Source: Lobosporangium transversale
Lineage: Eukaryota; Mortierellomycota; Mortierellomycetes; Mortierellales; Mortierellaceae
Assembly (NCBI RefSeq): GCF_002105155.1
Contig: NW_019028982.1
Location: 704,501-768,500, forward strand
DNA length: 64,000 nucleotides
Direction of reading: 5' to 3'
Shown here: in pieces, positions 13,192 through 24,934 of the stretch
Position numbering within the stretch: position 1 is the first letter of the stretch
How the letters are laid out: each line of letters begins with the position of its first letter
Made by a program: the position numbers and the translations under genes
Notes under the pieces: generated by a model
The model's input: only the letters and a program-made list of their open reading frames with translations
What the model was told of the DNA's origin: nothing
Databases searched by the model: none

Positions 13192-13401
13192 AAATAATAG
13201 ATTCCTCTATTTGTCTCGTTCACGTTCAAGACCAAGGTCAGGTCTGAGACTGGATCACCTTCATTAACTTCAACACAACTTGTTGTGAGTGGCGCCAGTG
13301 CGAAGGATATTCCAGCATCCGACGCGGATTTCGTTGAGAAAACGGTCGCTTTCTGGACCATCATTGGTTTTGGTGATGCTCTTCCTACATTGGCCACATA
13401 A
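11104..13401 (+). CDS. Dynactin subunit 4 (p62)
   Basis: Dynactin p62 sits at the pointed end of the dynactin complex, which links dynein to cargo. Five exons: 11104-11618, 11818-12005, 12141-12636, 12727-13048 and 13201-13401. Phases match and give 573 residues. Paired zinc-binding cysteines typical of the family are seen: CLCC near residue 22, then CDSCDEIRCSKC and CYFCPNC late in exon 1, then NCFECPIC and CHIC in exon 2, and CRTC in exon 3. The last two exons encode the beta-rich C-terminal region, including LRFTNPRHEEVQVSVRYGD. An acidic, microsatellite-encoded Glu run follows the first cysteine pair. ATG 11104 is the first in-frame ATG. The assignment rests on the cysteine pattern, order and length. 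Confidence 0.88.
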
Positions 13402-13752
13402 CAATCTCTCCTCCTCCTCTTTATCCGCCATCCTGGTTCTTGACATCGAAAATAAACCAAGAAAGAAAAAAAATACGAAGAAAAGAAAGAAAGAAAGGAA
13501 AAAAAAAAAAAAAAAAGCGACGCATACATATTAATCTCTTTTTCACATTTTAAAGAATTTTATTTAATTTACAGAAGAAACAACGTAATGGTTGCTGATT
13601 GCTGGTTGCTGATTGCTGATTGCTTGATTGTTGACTGGTATGGAAATCAAAATCTATGGAGCGTCCTTAATGTACTCGAAAAAAAAAAAAAAAAAAAAAA
13701 GAAAAAAACCTTCCGGGAGTTATGCTTTCAAATGAGAAAGTATAAGATCAGA
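13402..13752. other. Convergent 3' intergenic region
   Basis: This lies between the stops of dynactin p62 and Elongin C. It holds a poly(A) run at 13680-13700, a poly(A) near 13500-13516, and a short GATTGCTG/GTTGCTGA repeat near 13590-13625. No gene is seen. Confidence 0.7.
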
Positions 13753-14662
13753 TCATGCTAGATGTTAGTTTGCAATCGTGAAAGGCAGCCATATAAGATC
13801 TCAATTGTTCATCAAAAGTTTGGGGAAAAGCAAAAATAAAAATAAAATAAAAAAATAAAAAAAATAAAAACATACTGTCCAAGAAGTCAGCGACCATAAG
13901 TGTTTCCAGCGCATACTCTGGCTCGATCTCAAAGTGAGGGATCTCTGTCACTGAATTGAGGTATCGTGCCTATAATTACAATAATCAAAACGATAATAAA
14001 AAAAATAATAAAAAAAGCGTAAGGAATATATTAAAAGCAAAGGAAAGCAAATAGTTGGCTGTGATCTGAGTGATTCCAATAGTTACCTTATAGTACCAAT
14101 ACTTGCAGACTTTCTCCAGAATGACAGCTCTTGAAAAATAAGAAGGAAAAAAAAAAAAAAAAAAAAGAAGATCAAGTTGATATCCAATTTTTTTTTTTTT
14201 TTTTTTAAAATATCCTCTTGTTAATCTGTATATAGAATAAAGCTTGCTTCGTCTTGTCCTCTGTCCTTTCTTCACAAAGTCTCCAAGTCCCAGTAAGTTG
14301 AGGGGAAGGTGAAGAGGTGATCTTGTAATGCTTACTTGATGTCCCTGAAATGAATTACTCCTTCTGTCGACTCTGTGAATTGTCCTATATAAATAAAAAT
14401 AAAAAAAATAAAAAAAAAAAAAGTTAGCTCATGTCAACAATGAACCTGCAATTTCATTATTATTATTATTATTTTTTTTAATCCTCAAATAAAGCAAATG
14501 AAAGTATTTGTCACTGTGCGCCACCAATTTTATACCTGCACTAGAAAGCATATTTCGGATAGTGCCAGAGAGCATTGCAGCTTCACGATGGATAATAAAC
14601 TGGAATCCATCAGAACTTTCCAATGTAACATATTCGTTTTCAGTAGGTGTTGTGGACGCCAT
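13753..14662 (-). CDS. Elongin C (SKP1-like BTB/POZ fold)
   Basis: Elongin C is the small SKP1-fold adaptor in Elongin and cullin-type ubiquitin ligases (yeast Elc1). Exons: 14662-14536, 14384-14336, 14129-14087, 13969-13876 and a proposed 5-nt last exon 13757-13753. The sum is 318 nt, 105 residues, the family's usual size. The start reads YVTLESSDGFQFIIHREAAM, and the later segments GQFTESTEGVIHFRDI, VILEKVCKYWYYK, EIPHFEIEPEYALETLMVA and FLD align in order with known Elongin C. The end is uncertain: the 5-nt exon gives FLDT and stop, while an acceptor about 30 nt earlier would add about ten residues. Introns carry poly(T)/poly(A) runs. Confidence 0.88.
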
Positions 14663-14987
14663 TATAGTCTCCTTGTTTTAAAGAATGGAGCAAAAAAAAA
14701 AAAAAAGAAAGAAAAGGATGGCAGAGAATGAAGAAATTAGCTTTATTCTTGTCTTGTCGTTGTGACTGCATCATTAGGGGTGGTATGGAACAAGGAAGGA
14801 AGGAAGGAGCCACTCAGCCACGTCCGCTAACGCGAAATCTGTCCAATTTGCTGTGACAGAACATTTATTTTGTATTATCAAATTCCCCACCTCGCGTCCA
14901 TTGGACAATGATTAGAACTAGAACTATATAGAACTAGAACTAAGCCTTGGAAGATTTAGCGTGGAGACTAAATAAAAAAGATGCAAT
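14663..14987. other. Intergenic upstream of Elongin C
   Basis: About 325 bp between the FAD monooxygenase A stop and the Elongin C start, both on the minus strand. It contains a poly(A), a GGAA repeat near 14791-14807, and an imperfect AGAACTA repeat near 14911-14943. It presumably holds the Elongin C promoter. No gene is seen. Confidence 0.6.
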
Positions 14988-15012
14988 TTAATTTGATGGG
15001 CTCGTAGTCACG

Positions 15013-15044
<32 letters not shown>

Positions 15045-15267
15045 AGCTCTCTCCTGATGAATTTTCAGGGTCTTTTCAAGACTGGGCTGTGGTTTCGGTG
15101 GCACTGTGCCAATGTCCTCGATCAACGGTAGGAACGATACCTGAGGGCGTGACTCAACCATACGTGTCAACATGATATTCCATAACCATCCTGGCATATT
15201 GTGGCTAATAAAGCGAGTCAATCTTGCTTTCCAATCCTAGTTCATCGTTATCGAAAAAAGGAAGAAA

Positions 15268-15306
<39 letters not shown>

Positions 15307-17355
15307 CTTTTAGAATGGAATATCTTTAAGTGACATTTTTCTGATCATGTTCTTTCTTTCCCTAACAAGTAAAGCACACTACCCTAGCAGTGACTTTAGA
15401 CAATGCCTGTCCATTAGCGAACGCAGCTTTGGCAGCTGGGAATCGCTCTGCTTTGTACTCCTTGAAGATCTTCTCAGCATCCTCGATGGTAGTTGAGTCC
15501 AACACACTGATCCAGTTAGCTAAAGCGACAGCATCCTGCATTGCACTCACAGCGCCTTGTCCACTTGCGGGATGAATCTAAAGGAAAAAAAAAAAAAAGG
15601 ATAAAGTAAGGGCCAAGGTCAGTTAATATTCATTTGTTGACTTTTTTTTTTTTTTTTTTTTTTTTTCTTTCCTCATACACATTTCATTTCAACTGAATAG
15701 AATTCTTTTATCAGTGCAGATATTTACTTTATGACAAGCTGGTGGATGTGCGTTCAGGGGGCAATGATTTGAAAAGACATGGTAATAGCAAGTTAGTATA
15801 TACTTGTGTGTAATGTATTATACATGCATGTAAGAGCCATCCATCATTCGGATCAAATTCATTAAATAATCACTCAAGGTTATTTTTTTTTTTTTTACCA
15901 TCACCGAGCAAGACAGTTCTTCCAGCGTACCACGTATCAAACACCTTCTCCTCCAGCATGACCTTGGAAACCAATGGTGTGTTATCAATCAAATCTCCGA
16001 TAGTCAGGTCATTGTTAGCGCCGCCAGGCAATGGGAAGTCGCGAACATCCTTGCACATTGACTCTGCTGCCTCAGGACCCCACTCTGAATTTCGGAAGCT
16101 ATCATTTTCTTTGGAGCTTTCCTTGTCCAAATACAATATTACACCCCAGCAGTAAATATTGTCCTTGACTGTCAATGATGACCACTGTCAAGTAACAAAA
16201 TAAGAAAGATAGAGATGTAAGCAATCTTTTTCTCAAGAATCATTTAGAATAAAATAAAGTCCCTTTTTTTTTTTTAATACCGAATAAGGTCTATCCGTAG
16301 CGATAACCGAGTTGAAATGACAGATAGGGTCCAACAATTCTGGATATTTCACTGGGTCCATTGGGTTGGTCTGTCCTACAAGACAAACACAGCTGAATGG
16401 TAAAGCTCCATTGTCCGATGCTGGTAAGTTTCCGGCTTTATGCAAATTTTTGTACAGGCTTTGACGAACACCACTATAAGCTCCATCAGCTCCCACAAGG
16501 ATGTCACCTTCTGCAATTGTGCCGTCTGCAAATTGGATCTGAACGCCATTTTCATTCTGTTTCATCGACAACAATCGTTTGCCCATATGAATCTTTCCTG
16601 GAGGTATCTGCCGGAATAATAGGTCGTGGAGTTTAGGTCTTGCTATGATGTATCCATGGTAGCCTCCCCTGCAGATAGAGCCACAACAACAGCAAAGGAG
16701 CAAATTAAGTGGTTGAATGTCCAGATTCAGCTATAGTCAGTATAAAGAAAAAATAAAATAAAAAAATAAAAAAATAAAAAAATAAAAAAATAAAAAAATA
16801 AAAAAATAAAAAAATAAAAAAAAAATGGGGGCTATAACTCTTACATTTCCAAGAGTGGCGCCAAATTCATGGAGAACTCAAGCTGTCGATTTTCATTGTA
16901 ATTGTCAATGGAGTTCCTCTGCTTTCCAAGCTTTACAAATTCATCATAAATGCCAATCTGCTTGAACAACGGCGCCACACTTCCTCCAAGTGAAAGTGCA
17001 GATCCTTTGATCCATCCATTGGTCCATACATACAAAAAAAAAAAAAAAAAAAAAAAAAATGGAAAGAGAAAGAGAGAGAGAGAGAAAGGTTAGAAAGACG
17101 ATCCATTTTTGAGTTGTTTCTTAGAGACTAATTGAGCAATTGGATCTTAATGGGGATTTTTTATTTTTTTTATTTTTTTAATTTAATGATTATTATTTTA
17201 CCCAGAGGTTTGATTTCATTTAGACGGTCGTAGATTTGATAAGGTACGCCTGCTTTCTCAAGTAAGATGGCCAGGGTCAATCCACCGATGCCTGCACCGA
17301 CGATCAGCACAGTCGGCTTCTCAGGAGAATTTATCAGGGGGTGAGCTGCCGGCAT
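14988..17355 (-). CDS. FAD-dependent monooxygenase A (aromatic-ring hydroxylase type)
   Basis: Seven exons: 17355-17202, 17004-16845, 16668-16281, 16184-15899, 15738-15728, 15577-15383 and 15236-14988. The total is 1443 nt, 480 residues, phases consistent. Class A flavoprotein hydroxylase motifs are complete: the GxGxxG dinucleotide site at residues 20-25 (GAGIGG), the DG motif GADG at about 164-167, and the GD motif LLGDACHKIHP at about 326-336. The last motif is only restored by an 11-nt micro-exon (15738-15728). The C-terminus carries an Ala run encoded by (GCC/GCG)n. The substrate is unknown; relatives include salicylate-hydroxylase-like and zeaxanthin-epoxidase-like enzymes. It is a tandem duplicate of monooxygenase B immediately upstream on the same strand. 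Confidence 0.9.
15728..15738 (-). other. 11-nt micro-exon of monooxygenase A
   Basis: The 11 bases CTTGTCATAAA are flanked by CCACCAG upstream and GTAAAT downstream on the minus strand. They join a phase-1 donor (GAT G) to a phase-0 exon starting ATT CAT CCC and restore the conserved GDACHK..HP motif. An exon of identical length is at the same place in the paralogue. Confidence 0.88.
16759..16822. repeat. (AAAAAAT)n heptanucleotide array in an intron
   Basis: About nine copies of the same A6T unit seen at 1351-1414, here inside the second intron of FAD monooxygenase A. Confidence 0.9.
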
Positions 17356-17959
17356 TTTTATTGATTAAAATTGTACAAAGAAAAAAAAAAAAAAAAAATT
17401 GGAAAGAAAAAGGGTACAATTGAAATACAGGGCTTGTCGAGACGAGAAAATGAGACTAAATGAGACTGAATGCAACTTGAATGAGGCTGAATGAGACTAA
17501 ATGAGTAAGAGTGAGGATGAAAATGAGAAAGAGAAAAAAGAGAAAGATAGACAGGTACGAGCAAATTGGGAGGAAGGATCGATTGAGTGGTGTTATTGCT
17601 GTTGCTGGTGTTGCTGTTGTTGCTGTAGTCTCTCTTTACTCCGCTGAAAGGCGAAGCAAGAGGTTGATGTATATATGTATATAATAAATATTGGTGTTAC
17701 CGAAACTAAACCATGCAAAGAAATATATAACATTGAAAACAAAATAGCCGAAGCTCTTAACCAGAGAACAACAAGATGAACAAGCACACAACATGCACAC
17801 ATGGTTGACCTTGTTTCTTTTCTTTTTTTTTTTTTTTTTTTTTTTTAATGCGGTATGTACAATTACATGGGTGTGGTCTATAGAACTGAAGCATTCCATC
17901 CTACTTCGCTTTTATGAGTGAGAGAAGAAAAGCGAGGAGAAAATAAAGGATGTACACAT
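17356..17959. other. Intergenic between the two monooxygenases
   Basis: About 600 bp holding an ATGAGACTAA/ATGAGACTGA-like degenerate repeat near 17448-17515, a TTGCTG repeat near 17590-17626, and a poly(T) at about 17824-17846. It presumably contains the promoter of monooxygenase A and the 3' end of B. No gene is seen. Confidence 0.6.
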
Positions 17960-20397
17960 TCATGTCTTCATGGAGATGCTTGGAGTTTGATTGTTCAAGG
18001 TGTAGGTTGAAGAAGTTGCAGATGTAGTTGCAGACGTAGTTGCAGATGCAAATACAGAAGCAGAACCTGCTCTGGCTTGATGGATTGCGAGCGTCTTCAC
18101 AAGGCTAGGCTGATACTTGGGAGGTGATGCCCCTTCATCCTTGACTAAAGGTAAGAACGAGACTTGAGGACGATGTTGAGTAACGGTCTTGGCAGCCATA
18201 TTGTGGAGCCATACAGGCATGTTCTTTGCAATCTTTCGTACAACCCATGCAACCCAACCCTAAAATGACCCCCGGCCGATAGTATGAATGAAATAGATGG
18301 GCGTTAGACAAACAAATGCTGACATGCATAAAGATAAACATTGGTCATATTTGTAATAACATATTTATACACGATGGAGTAGACAGATCTCGATGAGCAT
18401 GTCGCAAACATTAGATGTGTAAGTACCTTGCCACTGACTTTGGTAAGCGTTTGTCCTGCATTGTACGCGGCAATCACAGCTGGATAGCGCTCATCTCTGT
18501 ACTCCTTAAAGATCCTTTCTGTATCCTTGGTCGAAGGTGAATCCAGCACACTGATCCAGTTGGCCAGAGCTACGGCATCGTGCATGGCATTCACAGCTCC
18601 TGCGCCACTCGCTGGATGAATCTTGAAAAGGGAAAAGAACAGTAAAAAACAAAAATTCATTCATTCATTCATTCATAAGAGGATAAAACATTGGATGGTA
18701 GAGAAAGAGAAGACGTGTTTAGTTGAGTACCCGCGTGTTTCTTTTTTCTTGATATGCAAGCTTTTTTCTTTTTTTATTTTTTACCGCATGGCAGGCTAGA
18801 ATTTGAAATTGAGAGCAAAAAAAAAAAAATAAAAAATAAAGTTTTGATGTTGAGTATCAATGAGGATACTGGAAACCGGTTTGGATACAGGTTTCATTAA
18901 ATAGAAAGAAAGTTTGGGTATATATTTTACCATCGCCCAGGAGAACTACTCTGCCAGAGTACCAGGTCTCGAATACTTTTTCTTCCGGTATGACCTTGGA
19001 AGCATTGGGGGTCATGTCGATCAGATCACCTAGCGTTAAATCATTATTAACACCACCAGGAATCGGGAAATGACGAACTTCCTGACACATGGCTTCTGCT
19101 GCTATTGCTCCCCATTCTGCTTCTCTAAATGCATCGTCATCCCTAGAGCTGGTCTTGTTCAAATACTTGATTACAGTCCAGCAGTAGATATTGTCCTTCA
19201 TTGTCATTGCTACCCACTTGTATGTATGCGAATATTATTCCATCCAGAAATAATAATAGTTATAAAAATAAAAATAAAAAAAAAATGAAGCGTTTAGTAT
19301 AAGTATATATATATTGTATGATATCAAAGTCACTCTTTTTTCTACTTCGCCGTCAATACATTTGCCACGTAGAATTAAGCTACTTGCTACTTTCAACTGC
19401 TCGTATCCTTTTTTTCTTTTTTTTTTCCATACCGAGTAGGGCTTGTCAGCACTGACCACGTCATTGATTAGACAGTGCGGCTTCAACACCTCTGGAAATT
19501 TGGCTGGATCTAAAGGCGCAGTCTGTCCCACAAGGCAGACACAATTGAAGGGTGACGCACTATTGTCTGACAAGGGCAGTTTGTTTTCTCTCTTCAATTG
19601 CTGATAAAAATTCTGGCGAACAGCACTGTAGGCTCCATCAGCTCCTACGAGGATATCCCCCTCCGCAATCGTGTTGTCTGCAAAATGAACCCGTACGCCT
19701 ATATGATCCTGTTTTGTTGAAACAATTCGTTTGCCGAAATGAATCTTTTCACATGGTATCTGTCGGAGAAGTAAGTCATAAAGTGCTGATCTTGTCACAA
19801 AATAGCCTTCGCTTCCGCTCCTGTTTATGAATGAAGGTCAAAAAAAAAAAAAAAAAAAAAAAGTTAAAATGGCATGATACCTTTAAATAGAATAAAAATA
19901 AAATCAATATAATTATATAAGATCTATAATAAATACATTAAAGGACTTTAAACGAACATTTCAACAGCGGGCTTGAATGTCATTGAGAACTCGAGTTTGC
20001 GGTCTTCATTATATGTATCCACGGACAAGGCTGGTTTTGAAATCGACACAAACTCATCATAGATCCCAATCTGTTTAAACAGCGCAGCGATATTCCATCC
20101 AAGCGAGTTTGAGGTCCCTATTCCCCCATTTATAGTCAAATTAAGTGTACATGTACTAGTTCCCCATGCGTAAATTATATATAAATATATTTATTTTATT
20201 TTACGCATACATGTATATTCATGAACGTCTTAATTACCCATGTTTTTGACCTCGACTACTCGTTCATATACTTCATATGGGACCTGTGCTTTTTCCAGTA
20301 AGATGGCCAAAGTCAGTCCTCCGAGCCCTGCTCCAGCAATTAGTACCTTGGGAGGCTGTTTCGTTGAATTATGATGCTGTTGTTGGTCATTTTTCAT
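17960..20397 (-). pseudogene. FAD-dependent monooxygenase B, tandem paralogue with apparent +1 frameshift
   Basis: Seven exons mirror gene A: 20397-20238, 20117-19958, 19821-19433, 19216-18931, 18795-18785, 18621-18427 and 18259-17960. Internal exon lengths equal those of A (160, 286, 11 and 195 nt) except exon 3, which is 389 instead of 388. The extra base lies in a run of five T on the minus strand near 19799-19803. The frame before it reads GSEGYF, aligned to GYHGYI of A, and the frame after it reads VTRSALYDLLLRQIP. Otherwise the motifs are intact: GAGLGG, GADG and LLGDACHAIHP through the micro-exon. Without the extra T the product would be 499 residues. A rescue by alternative splicing (donor after TTC at about 19952, acceptor AAG before GCT at about 19807) is conceivable. 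It could also be a homopolymer sequencing error. Confidence 0.7.
18785..18795 (-). other. 11-nt micro-exon of monooxygenase B
   Basis: CCTGCCATGCG lies between TTCTAG and GTAAAA on the minus strand. It restores the GDACHA..HP motif and matches the micro-exon of gene A in length and phase. Confidence 0.85.
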
Positions 20398-20981
20398 GGT
20401 TGATTGTTTTTTGAGGTGAATGGGTTATCAAAAGTAAAGGATAATTGTCAATTATAAATGGTTATGTGAATGTGTGCGTCTGGGAGGAGATGAATAGAGA
20501 AGAAGAGAAAAGCGTGGGTCAAACGAAGGCCGGATAAGAAAAGAAAGAAAAGGATTGACGACACCCAAACATTCGTCTTTTTTTTTTTTTCTATTTTTCT
20601 ATTTTTTTTTTCTTGCGAGAGGGCCCTAGAAAAAGTAATGCATAAAGAAAGGGTATATTTATTGATTGATGTGAGCAAAGAGGTTAGAAGATCAGTCACT
20701 AATGCATGTAAAAAAAAAAAAAACAACCAAATGCAGCTGTAGGATTATTTTTACATAACATCGGTAATGACGAACTGGATTGCTGATCATTAAGCAAGTC
20801 AATATATACATATAAGTTATAGGTGATCATCAGATTGGTAGTATTTGTGGCCGAAACCTGGATTCAACTGAAAGCAGTTTTGGTTCTTTATTTGATGTGT
20901 ATCAATTCCTGTCACCAGTAGGAAGGAACTCTTCATCAAAGCGTCTCTTTTTAGCGCTTGAGCGTTGAATTAAAGGCTCAT

Positions 20982-21018
<37 letters not shown>

Positions 21019-21069
21019 TTGCCTAAGAGGGATGCGCGTACTATTGGAGTCATTGGCCACTGTTTGTCC

Positions 21070-21100
<31 letters not shown>

Positions 21101-23131
21101 TGCAATCACCAATTAGGGCTGGAAAGATGGATGGTCTCTCCAAATTGAGCATCCTTTTTTTTTTTTTTTTTGGTTTCTTTGTCAGAACTTTATATACGTA
21201 TTCCATGTAATGGAAACACATCAACTTGATGTTGCTGAGGACCAAAAAGACCTGGGGAAAGAATTGAGAGTAACAAATTTTGTAATTGTGCAACTACACA
21301 ATGCATGCACGCACGCCTTGATTCAATTTTGACAACGTAATGTAAACAAAGTGTTCATTTATATTCCTTTTCACACACAATGCTTGTTCAAGGGTTCAAG
21401 GGTTCAAGGAAAGCATGCTCGGTTGCTATTCTGCCTTATTGTTTTTTTTTTTTTTTTTTTTTTTTTTATTTTTTATTTTTATTTTTATTTTGTTAATATT
21501 AGTGTCATCTTTTATCTAATTGTAGTATGTCATATCATTATAAAGAATAACATCCCTTTCTCCTTTGTCAAGCTCCCGTGAAGAGAAGCTGTGTTCGTAT
21601 TTGTACTATTTAGTTGGCCATTCATAGCATAACATGTACAGCACGTATTCCTATATCTTGGTTGAGCGCTTATTTGCCTGCATTGTCTAGATTGGGCGCC
21701 AACTTTTTTTTTTTTACTTGTGTTCTAAACACATGCAAATACATATATTTATATCACAAGCTTATTCGTCGATCGAAAATCTTATAATTGTTGAAATGAC
21801 CGATTGGTATGACATATTCCACACTCTCAATAAAGACAGGATTTCTTTTTTTTTTTTTTTTTTATCTCTCTCGCTATTTGCTACTGCTCTCTATTGTTAG
21901 TAAATGTACATGTAGAGTGGTGGCTGTGGTGGTGATAAAAAGTACATTTTTTTTATAAGAAAAAAAGAGAGATCGGACTAGAGCAAGTCTAAAAGTGCTG
22001 TAAAGTACGGTCTGTGCACAGAATAAATGAAAGGCTCGATCTTGTGGAAATGCTATTTTTGGATGGGAAGCGTGGCTAGGCGTAAAAAAAATCCGATGGC
22101 GCCGCTCATCAGTTGCTTTGAACATTCATTGGTCAAAGCCCTGATGGAAACACAAACAGCCTTCGCCGAGGATCTTTTCTGACATTGTCTCTTCTCTATA
22201 TTAACCTCACACGACCTTTCAAGAAAACACAAAATAAACCTTAAATTTAATTGAGCATCTCATTCTCGATTTTCTACATGTGCTTGAACAGCAAATGCAG
22301 TAATGAAATGCAAAGCTGCAGCCATATTGCCCAGAAAAGAGGTAGAGGAGAAATATATACAAGTCATTCCCCCCTCCAATGTTCTGTACTGTAAGGCAAA
22401 AAAAAAAAAGCCCTATCATCCGAGATCTAATCTGTTCAACAGTAACAACGGGTTCTGGAAACTTTCTCTTCATTGTCAAGATTTCAGACACTGAAAAGTC
22501 AACTGTATAAATATATAATATTATATATATATAATACACATATCCATAAATATATACTAATGTATAAATGTCAGTTTATCATTATTTTTCCATTGACTTC
22601 AGTTGTCTGCCAACCAAAATGCTCTCCTCCTTTATTTTTTCCAGTAAAAAGTAAAAATCAGGCTCTTTAAAAGACAAGGGCTCCGCTTTCTTTCAATTCT
22701 TTTCTTTGGAAAGATTGCCCTCTCCTTAGAAGACAAATCTGTCTGGGCGCCCCTTGGGGGTTCTTTTTTAGAATTTACAGCGCTTTTTTTTTTTTTTTTT
22801 TTTTTTTTTTTTCTCGCTTGGTAATATTAAGAAGAAAGAAAAAAAAAACCGGCGTGTGGTTGTGTGTAGAAGGAAAGAGCGCCGTGTCCTCAAGATCATT
22901 GTAGACTTCCACAATAAAAGGCTTCATACAACCCACAAAGTTTTTGTTTTTTTCTTCATCGCAACGATCTCATCACTTAAAGAACCTTTCCTTCTCCCTC
23001 CCTCTCTGCCTCCCTCTAACACCCGCCCTTTCCCTTCCCTTCTGTCTCGAACCGACCGTCTCCACTACCCTCTCCCTCCACACAAACATTACGCCCCACA
23101 CACGCTTGCAGCACTAATAACAACCTTCCTC
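20398..23131. other. Gene-poor intergenic region with long homopolymers
   Basis: Mostly AT-rich with poly(T) at about 20984-21017, poly(A) at about 21070-21098, poly(T) at about 21440-21468 and about 22784-22812. There is a triple GTTCAAGG at about 21386-21410. A possible short minus-strand gene lies at about 20898-21152. It has a TATATAAAG box about 40 bp before ATG 21152, an opening MLNLERPSIFPALIGDCK, and a plausible terminus AKKRRFDEEFLPTGDRN ending near 20898. I could not join its pieces with good splice sites, so it is not called. Confidence 0.5.
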
Positions 23132-23188
23132 ATGCGTATCTATACTCTTTCTGGCCTTTTGGCTCTTGCTTCATTCACATTTGCGGAT

Positions 23189-23234
<46 letters not shown>

Positions 23235-24934
23235 TGGGAAAAGTATTAAATGCACTAAATGCATTATCAATTGTCAATTAAAGAAGTTCACACCATAACA
23301 CCACTTCCCATCTTTTCTCTTTTCTTTAAACAGTGACATATAAAGTTGTTGGATTTCCTGACACTCCTGATGGTTATTTCGGTGTCTTGATCAATGGTGT
23401 ACTCACCCCATTGACAACCACTCCCGAGACCTTCCCTCTCTGGACTGGAACTGTCGTGGGTGCCAAGGCCTATTCGGGCTATCGTTACCTCAAGCTCTCA
23501 CCAAAGGGCGATATCATCCAACGTGAAAAGTTCTTGCGAGTCTTCCAAAACAAGAAGGCGATCTCAACCGAGAACGAGTTCTTCTTGCGTGAAGTGACCA
23601 GGACTGCCCTGCCCTCGCTCCCTCAAGTCTATAAAGATAGCCGCCCCAAGCCTTCTAAAGCCTTTGATGAAACCCAGATTGCGACCATTAATTTAACACC
23701 TGATCCTGCAGCTTTCGCAGACATGGTTGCAAATCCTCTTGATGAGGAACGTAAGGCTATCAAGGCCGGCTTCCGCTTCATCAGCGCTGACACCGTTTAC
23801 AGCGCCGGAGAGATCAAGCTGAAGGTCTCGGGCCACGGCTCTCGAAAGTTCAAGAAGCTGTCCCTTCGTGTCAAATTCGACGACGACAAGGGCGAGACCT
23901 TCTTTGATCGCCCCATCATCAAGTTGCGTGCCCAGTCTTTTGATCCTACCATGATCCGCGAAAAGCTGTATATCGATAACTTGAACTCCATCGGTGTCAA
24001 AACTACTCAGGGAGCCTGGGTCCGCGTCTTTGTCAACGGAAAGCCCTACGGATTCTATCTGATGGCCGAGGATATTGAGCCCCCATACTTGAGAACTACC
24101 GTTCACGGCGGTGCCGATGTACCCGAGTTTGGTTCGCTCTACCAAATGGGCTCCCATGTTCTCGGTCTCGAGGCCACATTGCAGTACCAGGGCCCCAAGA
24201 CTGCCGATTACCACCCTGAGATCTACGAGAACAAGGAATTGGGCGCCAACACGAAGGAAGAGCCCATGGCCCAGTTGATTGCCTTCTTGAAGGATCTGCA
24301 AGAGTTTGACCCCAGTGTAGGAAATGGCATCAAGTTCTGGAACGCACGCTTGGATCTGGACGGATACTTGCGCAGCATGGCTATGGAGTATCTGGGTGGT
24401 GCCTGGGATGCTTACTGGTGGAAGGGCAACAACTATTTCATGTACTATAACCCTCTCCAAGCTAGATGGCAGTTCCTCCCCACTGATTTCGATTCTACTT
24501 TCAGCGATGGCAAGCTCAACGATGTTGCCACGACCTACAAGAAGTTTGCTGCTCGTCGCTTGGCCAGACCAGGCAAGGACCATCCATTGATCACAAAGCT
24601 CATCTACAAGAACAAGGAGATCAACACACTCTTTGAGAGTATTCTTCTCAAGATTACCAAGGATCTATTTAACCCCAAGGTTTTGGAGCCTAGAATTGAT
24701 GCCTATGAGAAGATGATTATGGAGGACGTCAAGTGGGACTACTCTCTGGACCGCTCCAAGAACCCTGGCAAGACCTTTAACTTCACCATTGACGACTTCC
24801 ACAACAGCATCAAGGGTCCCGTCAGCAGTGTCAACAACGGTATCAAGCCTTGGATCAAGTACAGAGCGGAGGATGTTCCTAAGCAGATCAAGACAACAAC
24901 CGTATCTATTGGCCTGAAGACTCGTATTCGTTAA
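23132..24934 (+). CDS. Secreted CotH-domain (spore coat protein H kinase-like) protein
   Basis: Two exons, 23132-23189 and 23334-24934, give 1659 nt and 552 residues. Residues 1 to about 18 (MRIYTLSGLLALASFTFA) form a signal peptide. The body matches the CotH family: a VVGFPDTPDGYFGVLINGV beta domain, then the atypical protein-kinase fold with RAQSFDPTMIREKLYIDNL, FVNGKPYGFYLMAEDIE and the acidic LPTDFDSTF motif, with D404 and D406 as probable metal ligands by family analogy. There is no hydrophobic GPI-type tail, so it is probably secreted rather than anchored. In Mucorales some CotH members act as surface proteins; nothing here shows such a role. Exon 2 is rich in C/G-ending codons, suggesting high expression. 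The intron opens with GT followed by a run of 41 A. Confidence 0.92.

Noticed and set aside
20898..21152. Possible small minus-strand gene with a TATA box and NLS-like end
   Set aside because: The pieces are separated by poly(A)/poly(T) and no consistent splice phases were found. Mentioned only in the intergenic entry.
22260..22473. Minus-strand segments starting MKRKFPEPVVTVEQIRSRMI and ending ALHFITAFAVQAHVENRE
   Set aside because: Both look protein-like, but no splice donor links them in frame across the poly(T). Too weak to call.
23693..24583. A 296-codon open frame on the minus strand
   Set aside because: It is antisense to the conserved CotH exon with strong codon bias. It has no motif of its own and is a shadow frame.
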